Shown here: in pieces, positions 1 to 6,025 of the stretch
Layout: each line of letters begins with the position of its first letter
Position numbering within the stretch: the first letter of the stretch is position 1
NCBI GenBank assembly: GCA_022736535.1
Contig: DZCT01000193.1
Span: 1-9,247, forward strand
From: Desulfatirhabdium butyrativorans
GTDB taxonomy: Bacteria > Desulfobacterota > Desulfobacteria > Desulfobacterales > JAIFKL01
Reading direction: 5' to 3'
DNA length: 9,247 bases
Made by a program: the position numbers and the translations under genes
Notes under the pieces: generated by a model
Told to the model about the DNA's origin: nothing
The model's input: only the letters and a program-made list of their open reading frames with translations
Databases searched by the model: none

Positions 1-343
1 CTGATAACAGCCCGAATCCCGCATTATCAGGTAAAATTTCCCTGATAACAGCCGAAAACAGATATTATCAGGGAATATCTGCTCTGATAACAGCCCGAAT
101 CCCGCATTATCAGGGAAAAATTTCCCTGATAACAGCCCGAATCCCGCATTATCAGGTAAAATTTCCCTGATAACAGCCGAAAACAGATATTATCAGGGAA
201 TATCTGCTCTGATAACAGCCCGAATCCCGCATTATCAGGTAAAATTTCCCTGATAACAGCCGAAAACAGATATTATCAGGGAATATCTGCTCTGATAACA
301 GCCCGAACCCCGCATTATCACTGAAAAATTTCCCTGATAACAG
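1..343. repeat. Tandem array of alternating 30-bp palindromic units
   Basis: Eight 30-bp units begin at 1, 42, 84, 126, 167, 209, 250 and 292, and a half unit lies at 334-343. Each starts CTGATAACAG and ends ATTATCAG, giving CTGATAA/TTATCAG arms (the last full unit ends in C). Two cores occur: A (CCCGAATCCCGC) and B (CCGAAAACAGAT), in the order A B A A B A B A. Linkers are 11-12 bp: GTAAAATTTCC after A before B, GGAATATCTGCT after B, and GGAAAAATTTCC between adjacent A units. An A+B pair is 83 bp. Linkers pair too: 107-132 is a palindrome with 12-bp arms and a 2-nt centre, and CAGATATT/AATATCTG (59-66/74-81) can form an alternative stem. The array reaches the left window edge and may continue. 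It lies downstream of gyrB; its function is unknown. Confidence 0.95.
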
Positions 344-448
344 TTAGGCTAATTTTCTTAACGTATTGTTAACATTGTCGAAATCCGCCAAATTTTTCTC
401 AGTGTGTCTGCAATTCATCCCAGAGCAGCAAAAAGTGTCCCTGATTCC
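344..448. other. Gap between gyrB stop and repeat array
   Basis: About 105 bp between the gyrB stop codon and the palindromic array. I see only a short TTAAC/GTTAA dyad at 358-372 and no G+C-rich hairpin followed by a T run on the minus strand. gyrB therefore has no obvious intrinsic terminator here; the palindromes of the array beyond may stall or terminate its transcript (inference). Confidence 0.5.
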
Positions 449-3355
449 TTATATATCCAGCGTGCTGACTTCAAGGGCATTGTTCTGAATAAATTCTCTT
501 CTCGGCTCCACCACATCTCCCATGAGCAGCGTAAAAATGGCGTCCGCTTCCACAGCGTCCTCAACTTTGACTTTCAGCATGATGCGCTTTTCCGGGTTCA
601 TTGTCGTCTCCCACAACTGATCGGGATTCATCTCGCCGAGACCTTTGTATCGCTGAACCGAAATGCCTTTCTTGCCTTCTTCTATCATGTAAGAAATGAG
701 CAGTTTTTTGTCGCTGACCGAAACGGGGCTTTCCGATTTGTCTTTGCTGAAAATCGAAAAAGGCGGGCAGTCAAACTCGGCAATCTTTTTTCCCAGAACC
801 ATCGCCTTCTGAAAATCCGGCGAATAAATCAGTCCTCTCCCGATTTTCACGGGTTTGATGTCTTTTCCAGCCGCCGACAGCTTTTCACTCCCACGCGGCG
901 TGACCATGATTTCATAAACCCCGCGTTCCTCGTTCCATGACAGGTCGCTGACCCCGTAGCCTTTTTCCGAAAGCGCATTTTTCAAGCCGGTCATTTTGCC
1001 TTCATCCTGAAGAAAGCTTTTGTCTTCAACGCCTTCTTTTATCAGAAATTCCGAAATTTCCGGCGGAATCCAGCCTCTTTGCAGTTTGGCGACGGCGGAA
1101 ATATATTCCGACAGATCGCCGAGGAATACATAAAGTTTCGCATCAGACAGGGCGACATCGTTTTTGGCATTTTTAACCAGACGCTGTTCGCAGATTCGCT
1201 TGAGGATGTAGTCATTAAATTCCGTCTCATCTTTGAGATAAACTTCGCTTTTGCCTTTTCCTACCCTGAAAAGCGGGGGTTGAGCAATATAGAGATAGCC
1301 CCTCTCAATAATATCGGGCATCTGGCGATAGAAAAAAGTCAGCAGCAGGGTGCGGATATGCGAACCGTCCACGTCCGCGTCAACCATAATCGAGACCTTA
1401 TGATACCGTATTTTTTCAATATCGTATTCTTCTTCCCCCACGCCCGTTCCCAGCGCGGTGATGATATTTTTGATTTCCTCGCTACGGAGAATTTTGTCAA
1501 AACGGGCTTTTTCCACATTCAGGATTTTGCCTCTGAGCGGAAGAATTGCCTGAAAACGCCGGTCTCTGCCCTGTTTCGCGCTGTTATGCACAAAGACGCC
1601 GGAAGCCAGGGCAAAATTATGCGTATTCGGCACTTCAAGATCATAGACATCCATGCGTTCTTTCAGCCATTCGACTGAAGTAATACGGTGATTGTATTTG
1701 ACAACTCCCTCAACTAGTTGAGATTGAGATTCTGATGTCTCATGAACTTGAGATAATTTACGATAAAAAGGCATGAGCGAATCATTACTCGTCAAGTCAG
1801 CGGCCGCTTTATAACTGCCGTCTCTCAGCATGAACGGATGATCCGGAGTACAAATGAGTTCTTCCCCGTTATCCAGCGTAACTCTGATGACCTGAGCATT
1901 TGCCTTTGTTTTTCGCACATTAATGATATGTTCTATGCCGATCTGACCGTCACGGCGAATCGTATAACAGAAATGCTGCTTGCCTGCCTCCTGTTCGGCT
2001 ATAATTTTGTTGAAATTCAAATCACGTCCGTCAGCACATGCAATTTTCGTGCCAATAGCCCAACATCCACCGGCGCTGTCGCCTTCCACAAGGAAAAGCT
2101 CTCGTTCCGCGGGTTCTGAAACCTGACAATCCGCAAGCTTGCCCGGCAGCGTGGAATCCATCAGCGCGCCTTTGCTTCTGGCAATGTCTCTTGCCCGCTT
2201 TGCCGCATCCCTTGCCCTTGCCGCATCTACGGATTTTGAGATAATTTTCTTGGCAACAGCCGGATTTTCTTCAAAAAATGCGCTTAATTTCTCATTGACA
2301 AGCGACTCGACCAGCCCTTTGACTTCACTGTTTCCCAGCTTGGTTTTGGTCTGTCCCTCAAACTGAGGCGATTTGATCCTTATACTGATAATGGCTGTGA
2401 GACCTTCCCGCACATCTTCGCCGCTGATTTTTGCCTTGAAATTCTTCGGCAGCGCGCCGTTGGTCGCATATTGATTAATGGTCCGGGTCAGCGCGGCTTT
2501 GAAACCGATGAGATGAAATCCGCCTTCCACGGTGTTGATATTGTTGGCAAAAGAAAATATCTTTTCCGTAAAACTTTCGTTATACTGAATCGCGACTTCG
2601 ATCTGCGTGTCGTTTTTCTCGCCCTCAATGAAAATCGGCTTGTGCAGCGGCGCGGTATGCTTGTTGAGATATTCGACAAACTCGGTGATGCCGCCCTCAT
2701 ATAAAAATTCGGTTTTTTCATCCGAGCGTTCATCTTCAAGCGTAATTCTCACACCTTTGTTGAGAAAAGCCAGTTCCCTAAGCCTGCGGCTGAGAATTTC
2801 AAAAGAAAAATTGTCCGAATGCAGAATTTCCGTGTCGGGTTTAAAACGGATTTTGGTGCCCTGCTTGTCCGTAATGCCGACAACTTTCAACTCACAGGTT
2901 TTTTTGCCTTTTTCGTAGGTCTGAAAATAAATGTTTCCGCCGGAATAAACCTCCACTTCCAAAAATGATGAAAGCGCATTGACGACGGAAACGCCCACGC
3001 CGTGAAGACCGCCGGAGACTTTGTAGGAGTCATTGTCGAATTTTCCGCCCGCGTGAAGCTTGGTCATAACGACTTCAAGGGCAGGCACATTTTCTTTTTT
3101 GTGCATACCGACAGGAATGCCCCGTCCGTTATCCTCGACAGTGACGGTGTTATCCGTGTGAATGATGACATGAATCAGGTTGCAACAGCCTGCCATTGCC
3201 TCATCAATGCTGTTGTCAACCACTTCATAGACCAGATGGTGAAGCCCTTCCACGTCAATGTTGCCGATATACATGGAAGGTCTTTTGCGTACCGCCTCAA
3301 GCCCTTCCAGAACCTGAATGCTGTCCGCGCTGTAAGTCTTATTGTTGTCGCTCAT
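449..3355 (-). CDS. gyrB: DNA gyrase subunit B, interrupted by a mini-intein
   Basis: ATPase subunit of DNA gyrase, which with GyrA introduces negative supercoils. The precursor is 968 aa; removing intein residues 431-591 leaves 807 aa, the usual length of Gram-negative GyrB. The GHKL ATPase domain shows EVVDNSIDEA (E44, N48), DNGRGIP (75-81), GGLHGVG (115-121) and QTKTKLGN with the ATP-contacting lysine near 337. The TOPRIM domain carries EGDSAGG (catalytic E424) and, after the intein, PLRGK (606-610) and DADVDG (D659, D661, D663). The C-terminal part contains the long Gram-negative insert (roughly 715-885) and YKGLGEMNPDQLWETTM. The start is constrained by an in-frame TGA 15 nt upstream, and MSDNNKTYSADSIQVLEGLE is a typical GyrB N-terminus; the ribosome site is weak. 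It follows the immunity gene by 29 nt and may be read from it or from the candidate promoter at 3425-3453. Confidence 0.97.
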   Translation of the reverse strand: MSDNNKTYSADSIQVLEGLEAVRKRPSMYIGNIDVEGLHHLVYEVVDNSIDEAMAGCCNLIHVIIHTDNTVTVEDNGRGIPVGMHKKENVPALEVVMTKLHAGGKFDNDSYKVSGGLHGVGVSVVNALSSFLEVEVYSGGNIYFQTYEKGKKTCELKVVGITDKQGTKIRFKPDTEILHSDNFSFEILSRRLRELAFLNKGVRITLEDERSDEKTEFLYEGGITEFVEYLNKHTAPLHKPIFIEGEKNDTQIEVAIQYNESFTEKIFSFANNINTVEGGFHLIGFKAALTRTINQYATNGALPKNFKAKISGEDVREGLTAIISIRIKSPQFEGQTKTKLGNSEVKGLVESLVNEKLSAFFEENPAVAKKIISKSVDAARARDAAKRARDIARSKGALMDSTLPGKLADCQVSEPAERELFLVEGDSAGGCWAIGTKIACADGRDLNFNKIIAEQEAGKQHFCYTIRRDGQIGIEHIINVRKTKANAQVIRVTLDNGEELICTPDHPFMLRDGSYKAAADLTSNDSLMPFYRKLSQVHETSESQSQLVEGVVKYNHRITSVEWLKERMDVYDLEVPNTHNFALASGVFVHNSAKQGRDRRFQAILPLRGKILNVEKARFDKILRSEEIKNIITALGTGVGEEEYDIEKIRYHKVSIMVDADVDGSHIRTLLLTFFYRQMPDIIERGYLYIAQPPLFRVGKGKSEVYLKDETEFNDYILKRICEQRLVKNAKNDVALSDAKLYVFLGDLSEYISAVAKLQRGWIPPEISEFLIKEGVEDKSFLQDEGKMTGLKNALSEKGYGVSDLSWNEERGVYEIMVTPRGSEKLSAAGKDIKPVKIGRGLIYSPDFQKAMVLGKKIAEFDCPPFSIFSKDKSESPVSVSDKKLLISYMIEEGKKGISVQRYKGLGEMNPDQLWETTMNPEKRIMLKVKVEDAVEADAIFTLLMGDVVEPRREFIQNNALEVSTLDI
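1583..2065 (-). other. GyrB mini-intein (161 aa) in the TOPRIM domain
   Basis: An in-frame protein-splicing element occupying residues 431-591 of the GyrB precursor. It sits between EGDSAGG and SAKQGRDRR, sequences that are contiguous in ordinary GyrB. Splicing residues are all visible: N-terminal Cys431 (codon 2063-2065), block B TPDH (T503, H506), block F VYDLEVPNTHNF (H579), penultimate His590, terminal Asn591 (codon 1583-1585) and +1 extein Ser592. No LAGLIDADG or other homing-endonuclease motif is present, and a short linker (about 531-556) stands where one would lie. The sequence strongly resembles the Synechocystis GyrB intein as I remember it: CYTIR.DG, RKTK.NA, VTLDNGE and FALASGVFVHN at the same insertion site. 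Because it splits the catalytic Glu from the rest of TOPRIM, gyrase should need splicing to be active. G+C is about 41% in the rows I counted, below the rest of gyrB. Confidence 0.96.
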
Positions 3356-3384
3356 ATTTTTTATTTTTCAGCCCTGTATTCCAC

Positions 3385-3783
3385 TTAACTCATGGACTTT
3401 TTTACACTCGTAATGTTCTGCAAACTTATTGAATTAACAAGCCGATCCGTCAAACTTCTGTCCTCTTTCTCAAATCCCTTCTCCATCTGAGGAATGATGA
3501 TGCTGAGAATAGATGAATCTATCTTTTTCAGATTATCCAAAGTTGTTATAGCCGATTCTAACAGCCTGTCTTCATCTATATCTCCTTTTTCCCGCAGCTC
3601 GGGATACGGACAAAAGTCTTCAACTGCCCAAAACAGAGGATTCAAGATTTCATAGATTTCCTCACTGCGAGACTCATCATATTTAAATAACTGTAAATAC
3701 TTTTTTTCAAATTGAGCAGGCGTTATTTTTTTCTCAACAAATGAAGTAATCAAATCTATATAAACGGGCAATGAAGCGTTCAT
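3385..3783 (-). CDS. Colicin-D-type immunity protein
   Basis: Predicted immunity partner of the upstream tRNase, binding and blocking its active site in the cytoplasm (family knowledge). From Met at 3781-3783 it is 132 aa. Residues 1-88 follow the colicin D immunity pattern: a start like YIDLITSFVEKKITPAQFEK, then LFWAVEDFCPYPE (50-62), GDIDEDRL (67-74) and a closing helix LDNLKKI. The acidic surface suits binding a basic nuclease. An in-frame start at 3837 exists, but 3783 is preferred: its ATG overlaps the toxin stop as ATGA, with GGAA 7 nt upstream, which implies translational coupling. Residues 89-132 extend past the usual family end into the gyrB leader. Immunity assignment is from remembered family sequences, not a search; an uncharacterised protein is the alternative. 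Confidence 0.75.
   Translation of the reverse strand: MNASLPVYIDLITSFVEKKITPAQFEKKYLQLFKYDESRSEEIYEILNPLFWAVEDFCPYPELREKGDIDEDRLLESAITTLDNLKKIDSSILSIIIPQMEKGFEKEDRSLTDRLVNSISLQNITSVKKSMS
3425..3453 (-). promoter_or_regulatory. Candidate gyrB promoter inside the immunity gene
   Basis: On the minus strand TTGACG (3448-3453, 5 of 6 to the -35 consensus) is followed after 17 nt by AATAAG (3425-3430, 4 of 6 to the -10 consensus). It would start transcription roughly 60-70 nt upstream of the gyrB ATG. It lies within the codons of the C-terminal extension of the immunity protein. It is a pattern match only. Confidence 0.3.
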
Positions 3784-4127
3784 TTTAAATTTCCAGTAGT
3801 AATGATATATCGTTCTTGTTCGGCAGATAATCGCCATCCGGATAAGAATTCATTATCTTTGCATATTGCATTTATTTTGCTTACTCGGTTATAATAGTGT
3901 TTGACAGGCATATTTCTGTATGTCCCCTCTATGACTATCGTATCTTTATGAACCAGATGATTTAATATTGCTTTTTTAAACAGTTCTCTGTTAATAAGGT
4001 TGTTATTTCCTGTAATTCCAAAGTCGCCTGCATGTTTATCAAATTTTTTCTGCAATTGTTTCGGACTCTGCGTACACTTCCAAATCAACAGCCGCAAACG
4101 ATTTTTAATTATTTTGCATAGTGACAT
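3780..4127 (-). CDS. Orphan colicin-D-type tRNA nuclease domain (toxin)
   Basis: A 115-aa protein that is almost only a colicin-D-like catalytic domain, the RNase that cleaves the anticodon loop of arginine tRNAs. Landmarks: QLQKKFDKHAGDFGI (24-38) with the K-H pair K31/H32, KDTIVIEGTYR (61-71), and FLSGWRL (94-100) with S96 and W98, ending IITTGNL. H32 to S96 is 64 residues; colicin D's His611 to Ser677, as I recall them, is 66. Receptor-binding, translocation or secretion domains are absent: the gene starts about 24 residues before the domain, right after dnaN. The ATG lacks a good ribosome site and the frame is open about 100 nt further upstream, so the start is uncertain and the gene may be a truncated toxin tip. 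Its TGA overlaps the immunity ATG. G+C is about 33%, far below its neighbours. Expression is unproven. Confidence 0.75.
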   Translation of the reverse strand: MSLCKIIKNRLRLLIWKCTQSPKQLQKKFDKHAGDFGITGNNNLINRELFKKAILNHLVHKDTIVIEGTYRNMPVKHYYNRVSKINAICKDNEFLSGWRLSAEQERYIITTGNLK

Positions 4128-4186
4128 TCTAAAAAAAATAAGTTTATCTGAACATAGACTGTAAACGGTAAGTTGTCTGAGGAAAC

Positions 4187-4221
4187 AAGATTTGACAACT
4201 TTTGAAAAGTTGTCAAATCTT
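4187..4221. repeat. Perfect 35-bp palindrome downstream of dnaN
   Basis: Arms AAGATTTGACAACTTTT and AAAAGTTGTCAAATCTT, 17 bp each, are perfectly complementary about a single central G at 4204. It begins 20 nt past the dnaN stop on the minus strand. The transcript would fold into a long A+U-rich hairpin, followed by CTTGTTTCC, a poor U tract. It may end dnaN transcription, protect the 3' end, or be a dispersed repeat. It marks the boundary between dnaN and the toxin block. Confidence 0.8.
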
Positions 4222-4240
4222 ATTTCGATTTAAGACCTTA

Positions 4241-5359
4241 TCATATCCGCATGGGCATAATCACGCCTAAATAGGATTTGTCATTCTCGCCTTCGATCAG
4301 ACAGGGTCTTCTCTCGTCAACAATATGCAGCAGCACGTTATCATCTTCAATGACGCCCAGCATCTCAATGAAATATTTGGGATTGAAGGCAACTTTAATC
4401 TCCTCCGCCGCAAATTCCACGGGCATTTCTTCTTTGGATTCCCCGATGTCGGGATTGGCGGCTGTCACCGTCAGCTTGCTGTCTGAGAAATTGAAGATAA
4501 CGCCTTTGTAATTTTCCGAAGACAGGATAGACATCCGTTTGAGCATCATCAGAAAAGGATGTCTGTCAATTTTGACGGCGCAGCCGTCGCCTTTGGCGAT
4601 AATGTCGTTATATCTCGGAAAATCCCCTTCCAACAGCCGGATAATAATCGTTTCAGGGTCTTTTTTGATGATAAAATGATTGTCCTTGAGTCCCACCTGA
4701 ACTGTGCCGTTTCCGCCGAGAAATTTGGAAACCTCATTCAAGCCTTTTTTCGGGATCAGAATGCCGGGTCCTTCAGGCACTTTGGCGTCGTTTTCATAAA
4801 CATAATCTGCGGTTGCAAGTCGGGATCCGTCAGTGGAAACCATTCTGACTGTCTTTTTGTCCTCTGTCAGAATCCGCTCAAAATAAATGCCGTTGATATG
4901 CGAGCGTTTGTCATCTGCCGCGCCTGAGATAATCACGGTTTTTTCAATCATTTTCTTCAGCGGCGCCGAGTCAATTTCAAAAAACTCGACATCTTCGATA
5001 TGGGGCGTATCCGGAAAATCCTCCGGGTCCATTCCCACAATGTGATATTCGATGCTCTGGTTGCCGATTTTAATCCAGCGGTTTTCAACCTCGTTTATGC
5101 GGATGTCGTCTGTGGGAAAATCTCTTACAATTTCATAGAGTTTTTTGGCATTGATGGCAATCTGCCCTTCAGATTCCACTGTCGCCGGATACGTGCCTTC
5201 AAAGCCGGTCTCCAGATCGGTTGCAATCATCGTGATGCCGGATTCGGCAGTTTTTATTAAAATTGCCTCGGTAATGGCAAGGTTGGTGCGCCTGCCGGTC
5301 AGTCCCTGAACTTTTGACAATATATTGCGAATATCGCTTTTGTTGATTGTAAATTCCAT
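4241..5359 (-). CDS. dnaN: DNA polymerase III beta subunit (sliding clamp)
   Basis: Ring-shaped dimeric processivity clamp that tethers DNA polymerase III and other repair factors to DNA. Length 372 aa fits the family (E. coli 366). Three clamp repeats are recognisable at about 1-125, 130-250 and 255-372. Diagnostic segments are AILIKTAESGITMIATDLE (32-50), a central SHINGIYFE, LLEGDFPRYNDII at the domain 2/3 junction, SSENYKGVIFNF, FNPKYFIEML and the C-terminal VIMPMRI, which forms part of the partner-binding pocket (MPMRL in E. coli). The start at 5357-5359 has an AGGA 8-9 nt upstream. It lies 66 nt downstream of the RdgC-like C-terminal gene with a perfect palindrome between them. dnaA and recF, common neighbours elsewhere, are not in this window. 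Confidence 0.97.
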   Translation of the reverse strand: MEFTINKSDIRNILSKVQGLTGRRTNLAITEAILIKTAESGITMIATDLETGFEGTYPATVESEGQIAINAKKLYEIVRDFPTDDIRINEVENRWIKIGNQSIEYHIVGMDPEDFPDTPHIEDVEFFEIDSAPLKKMIEKTVIISGAADDKRSHINGIYFERILTEDKKTVRMVSTDGSRLATADYVYENDAKVPEGPGILIPKKGLNEVSKFLGGNGTVQVGLKDNHFIIKKDPETIIIRLLEGDFPRYNDIIAKGDGCAVKIDRHPFLMMLKRMSILSSENYKGVIFNFSDSKLTVTAANPDIGESKEEMPVEFAAEEIKVAFNPKYFIEMLGVIEDDNVLLHIVDERRPCLIEGENDKSYLGVIMPMRI

Positions 5360-5380
5360 TATGTTTTCCTATTTCAGCAC

Positions 5381-5408
5381 GTAGAGACGCACGGCCGTGC
5401 GTCTCTAC
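5381..5408. repeat. Perfect 28-bp palindrome upstream of dnaN
   Basis: GTAGAGACGCACGG followed immediately by its exact reverse complement. It lies 17 nt past the preceding stop codon and 21 nt before the dnaN ATG. It resembles the GTAGAGACG-type palindromic repeats dispersed in cyanobacteria and other genomes (from memory). On the plus strand it is followed by TGTTTTTGTG, so it could stop antisense transcription; on the minus strand no T run follows, so it would form a hairpin in the dnaN leader. Confidence 0.9.
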
Positions 5409-5425
5409 TGTTTTTGTGTTCCCAA

Positions 5426-5950
5426 TTATGCCTGAATCCAATTTTTCAGACGCGGAACTGTGATACTGTTCCATTCATCGGAAATCCGGATTCGTATAAA
5501 ATATCTGTAAATATTATCCATCAGATTGAAAACTTTCTCATAGAGATATATTTTTTCCAACACCGCCGCTTCGTTATCGCTTTCCGCTTCCACCGGAGCG
5601 GTTTCAGGCGGCTTGAGGTTTCCGATATTGAAACTTTCCCCTTTTATGCTGAATCGCCACTCATATCCGCCGGATTTGTAAACAAGATTCATCTCCGTCA
5701 CCGCCGCCCCTTTTTTCAGGGCGAGCATTCCTTCTTCCAATCCAGCGTCGTCTCCTTTGATGGTGAGGATTTCCACGCTTTCATTCAGCCTGTTTTCAAG
5801 CACCATGCGGTTGCCGATTTCAAGGGAGGTCAGGTTTTCATCTGTCTGTCTCAGCTTTTCCTGATCCTTTTCAATCAGAAACCATAACCATGTCAGAAAT
5901 TCATGTCCCAGAAATTTATATCGCTCATAAGAAACGGAAACATCCAGCAT
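5426..5950 (-). CDS. RdgC C-terminal-half-like protein
   Basis: A 174-aa soluble protein with no signal peptide or membrane segment. The start at 5948-5950 has a strong AGGAG 6 nt upstream. It opens with FLGHEFLTWLWFLIE (13-27). Residues about 63-112 (IKGDDAGLEEGMLALKKG, then AAVTEMNLVYKSGGYEWRF, then GESFNIGNLK) follow by eye the layout of the second half of E. coli RdgC, where a short polar loop precedes a helix ending in AGKVVTKLAL, two strands and a small basic turn. A proline/acidic linker (113-128) and a helical tail (about 129-155) follow. It lies 75 nt after the RdgC N-terminal-like gene and 66 nt before dnaN. I infer that the two proteins together form an RdgC-type DNA-binding unit; the alternative is an unrelated conserved protein. 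Alignment confidence is modest. Confidence 0.55.
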   Translation of the reverse strand: MLDVSVSYERYKFLGHEFLTWLWFLIEKDQEKLRQTDENLTSLEIGNRMVLENRLNESVEILTIKGDDAGLEEGMLALKKGAAVTEMNLVYKSGGYEWRFSIKGESFNIGNLKPPETAPVEAESDNEAAVLEKIYLYEKVFNLMDNIYRYFIRIRISDEWNSITVPRLKNWIQA

Positions 5951-5965
5951 CGCTTACTCCTATAT

Positions 5966-6005
5966 GTAAAGCGGCCATGGCTTAAATCAGATAAACCCGC
6001 TTTAC
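5966..6005. repeat. Inverted repeat between the two RdgC-like genes
   Basis: Arms GTAAAGCGG (5966-5974) and CCGCTTTAC (5997-6005) enclose 22 nt. This is a 9-bp stem in the 75-nt gap between the two genes. There is no T run after it on the minus strand. It could modulate expression of the second gene or be chance. Confidence 0.35.
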
Positions 6006-6025
6006 TGTTATCCGGCATCATTTAC

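Noticed and set aside
1..343. CRISPR array
   Set aside because: Gaps between units are only 11-12 bp and repeat one another, and the units alternate between two cores; there are no unique spacers and no cas genes.
1..343. oriC or DnaA-box cluster, given the nearby dnaN and gyrB
   Set aside because: TTATCAG(G) does not match TTATCCACA in its last bases, and I found no AT-rich unwinding region or dnaA gene. The only near match seen (TTATCCAAA near 3533) is isolated and inside a coding region.
404..940. 178-aa plus-strand open frame
   Set aside because: It lies antisense to the strongly supported gyrB and shows no recognisable domain; the other plus-strand frames over gyrB and dnaN are likewise shadows.
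3784..3837. Extra 18-residue N-terminus for the immunity gene
   Set aside because: It would overlap the toxin by 58 nt; the ATGA junction and family similarity both favour the start at 3783.
3780..4127. Full bacteriocin or contact-dependent toxin gene
   Set aside because: Only 113 nt separate the ATG from the dnaN stop, leaving no room for receptor-binding, translocation or secretion domains.
4187..4221. Promoter from TTGACA inside the palindrome driving the toxin
   Set aside because: The best-spaced downstream hexamer (AAATCT) is a poor -10, and the TTGACA is a by-product of the inverted repeat.
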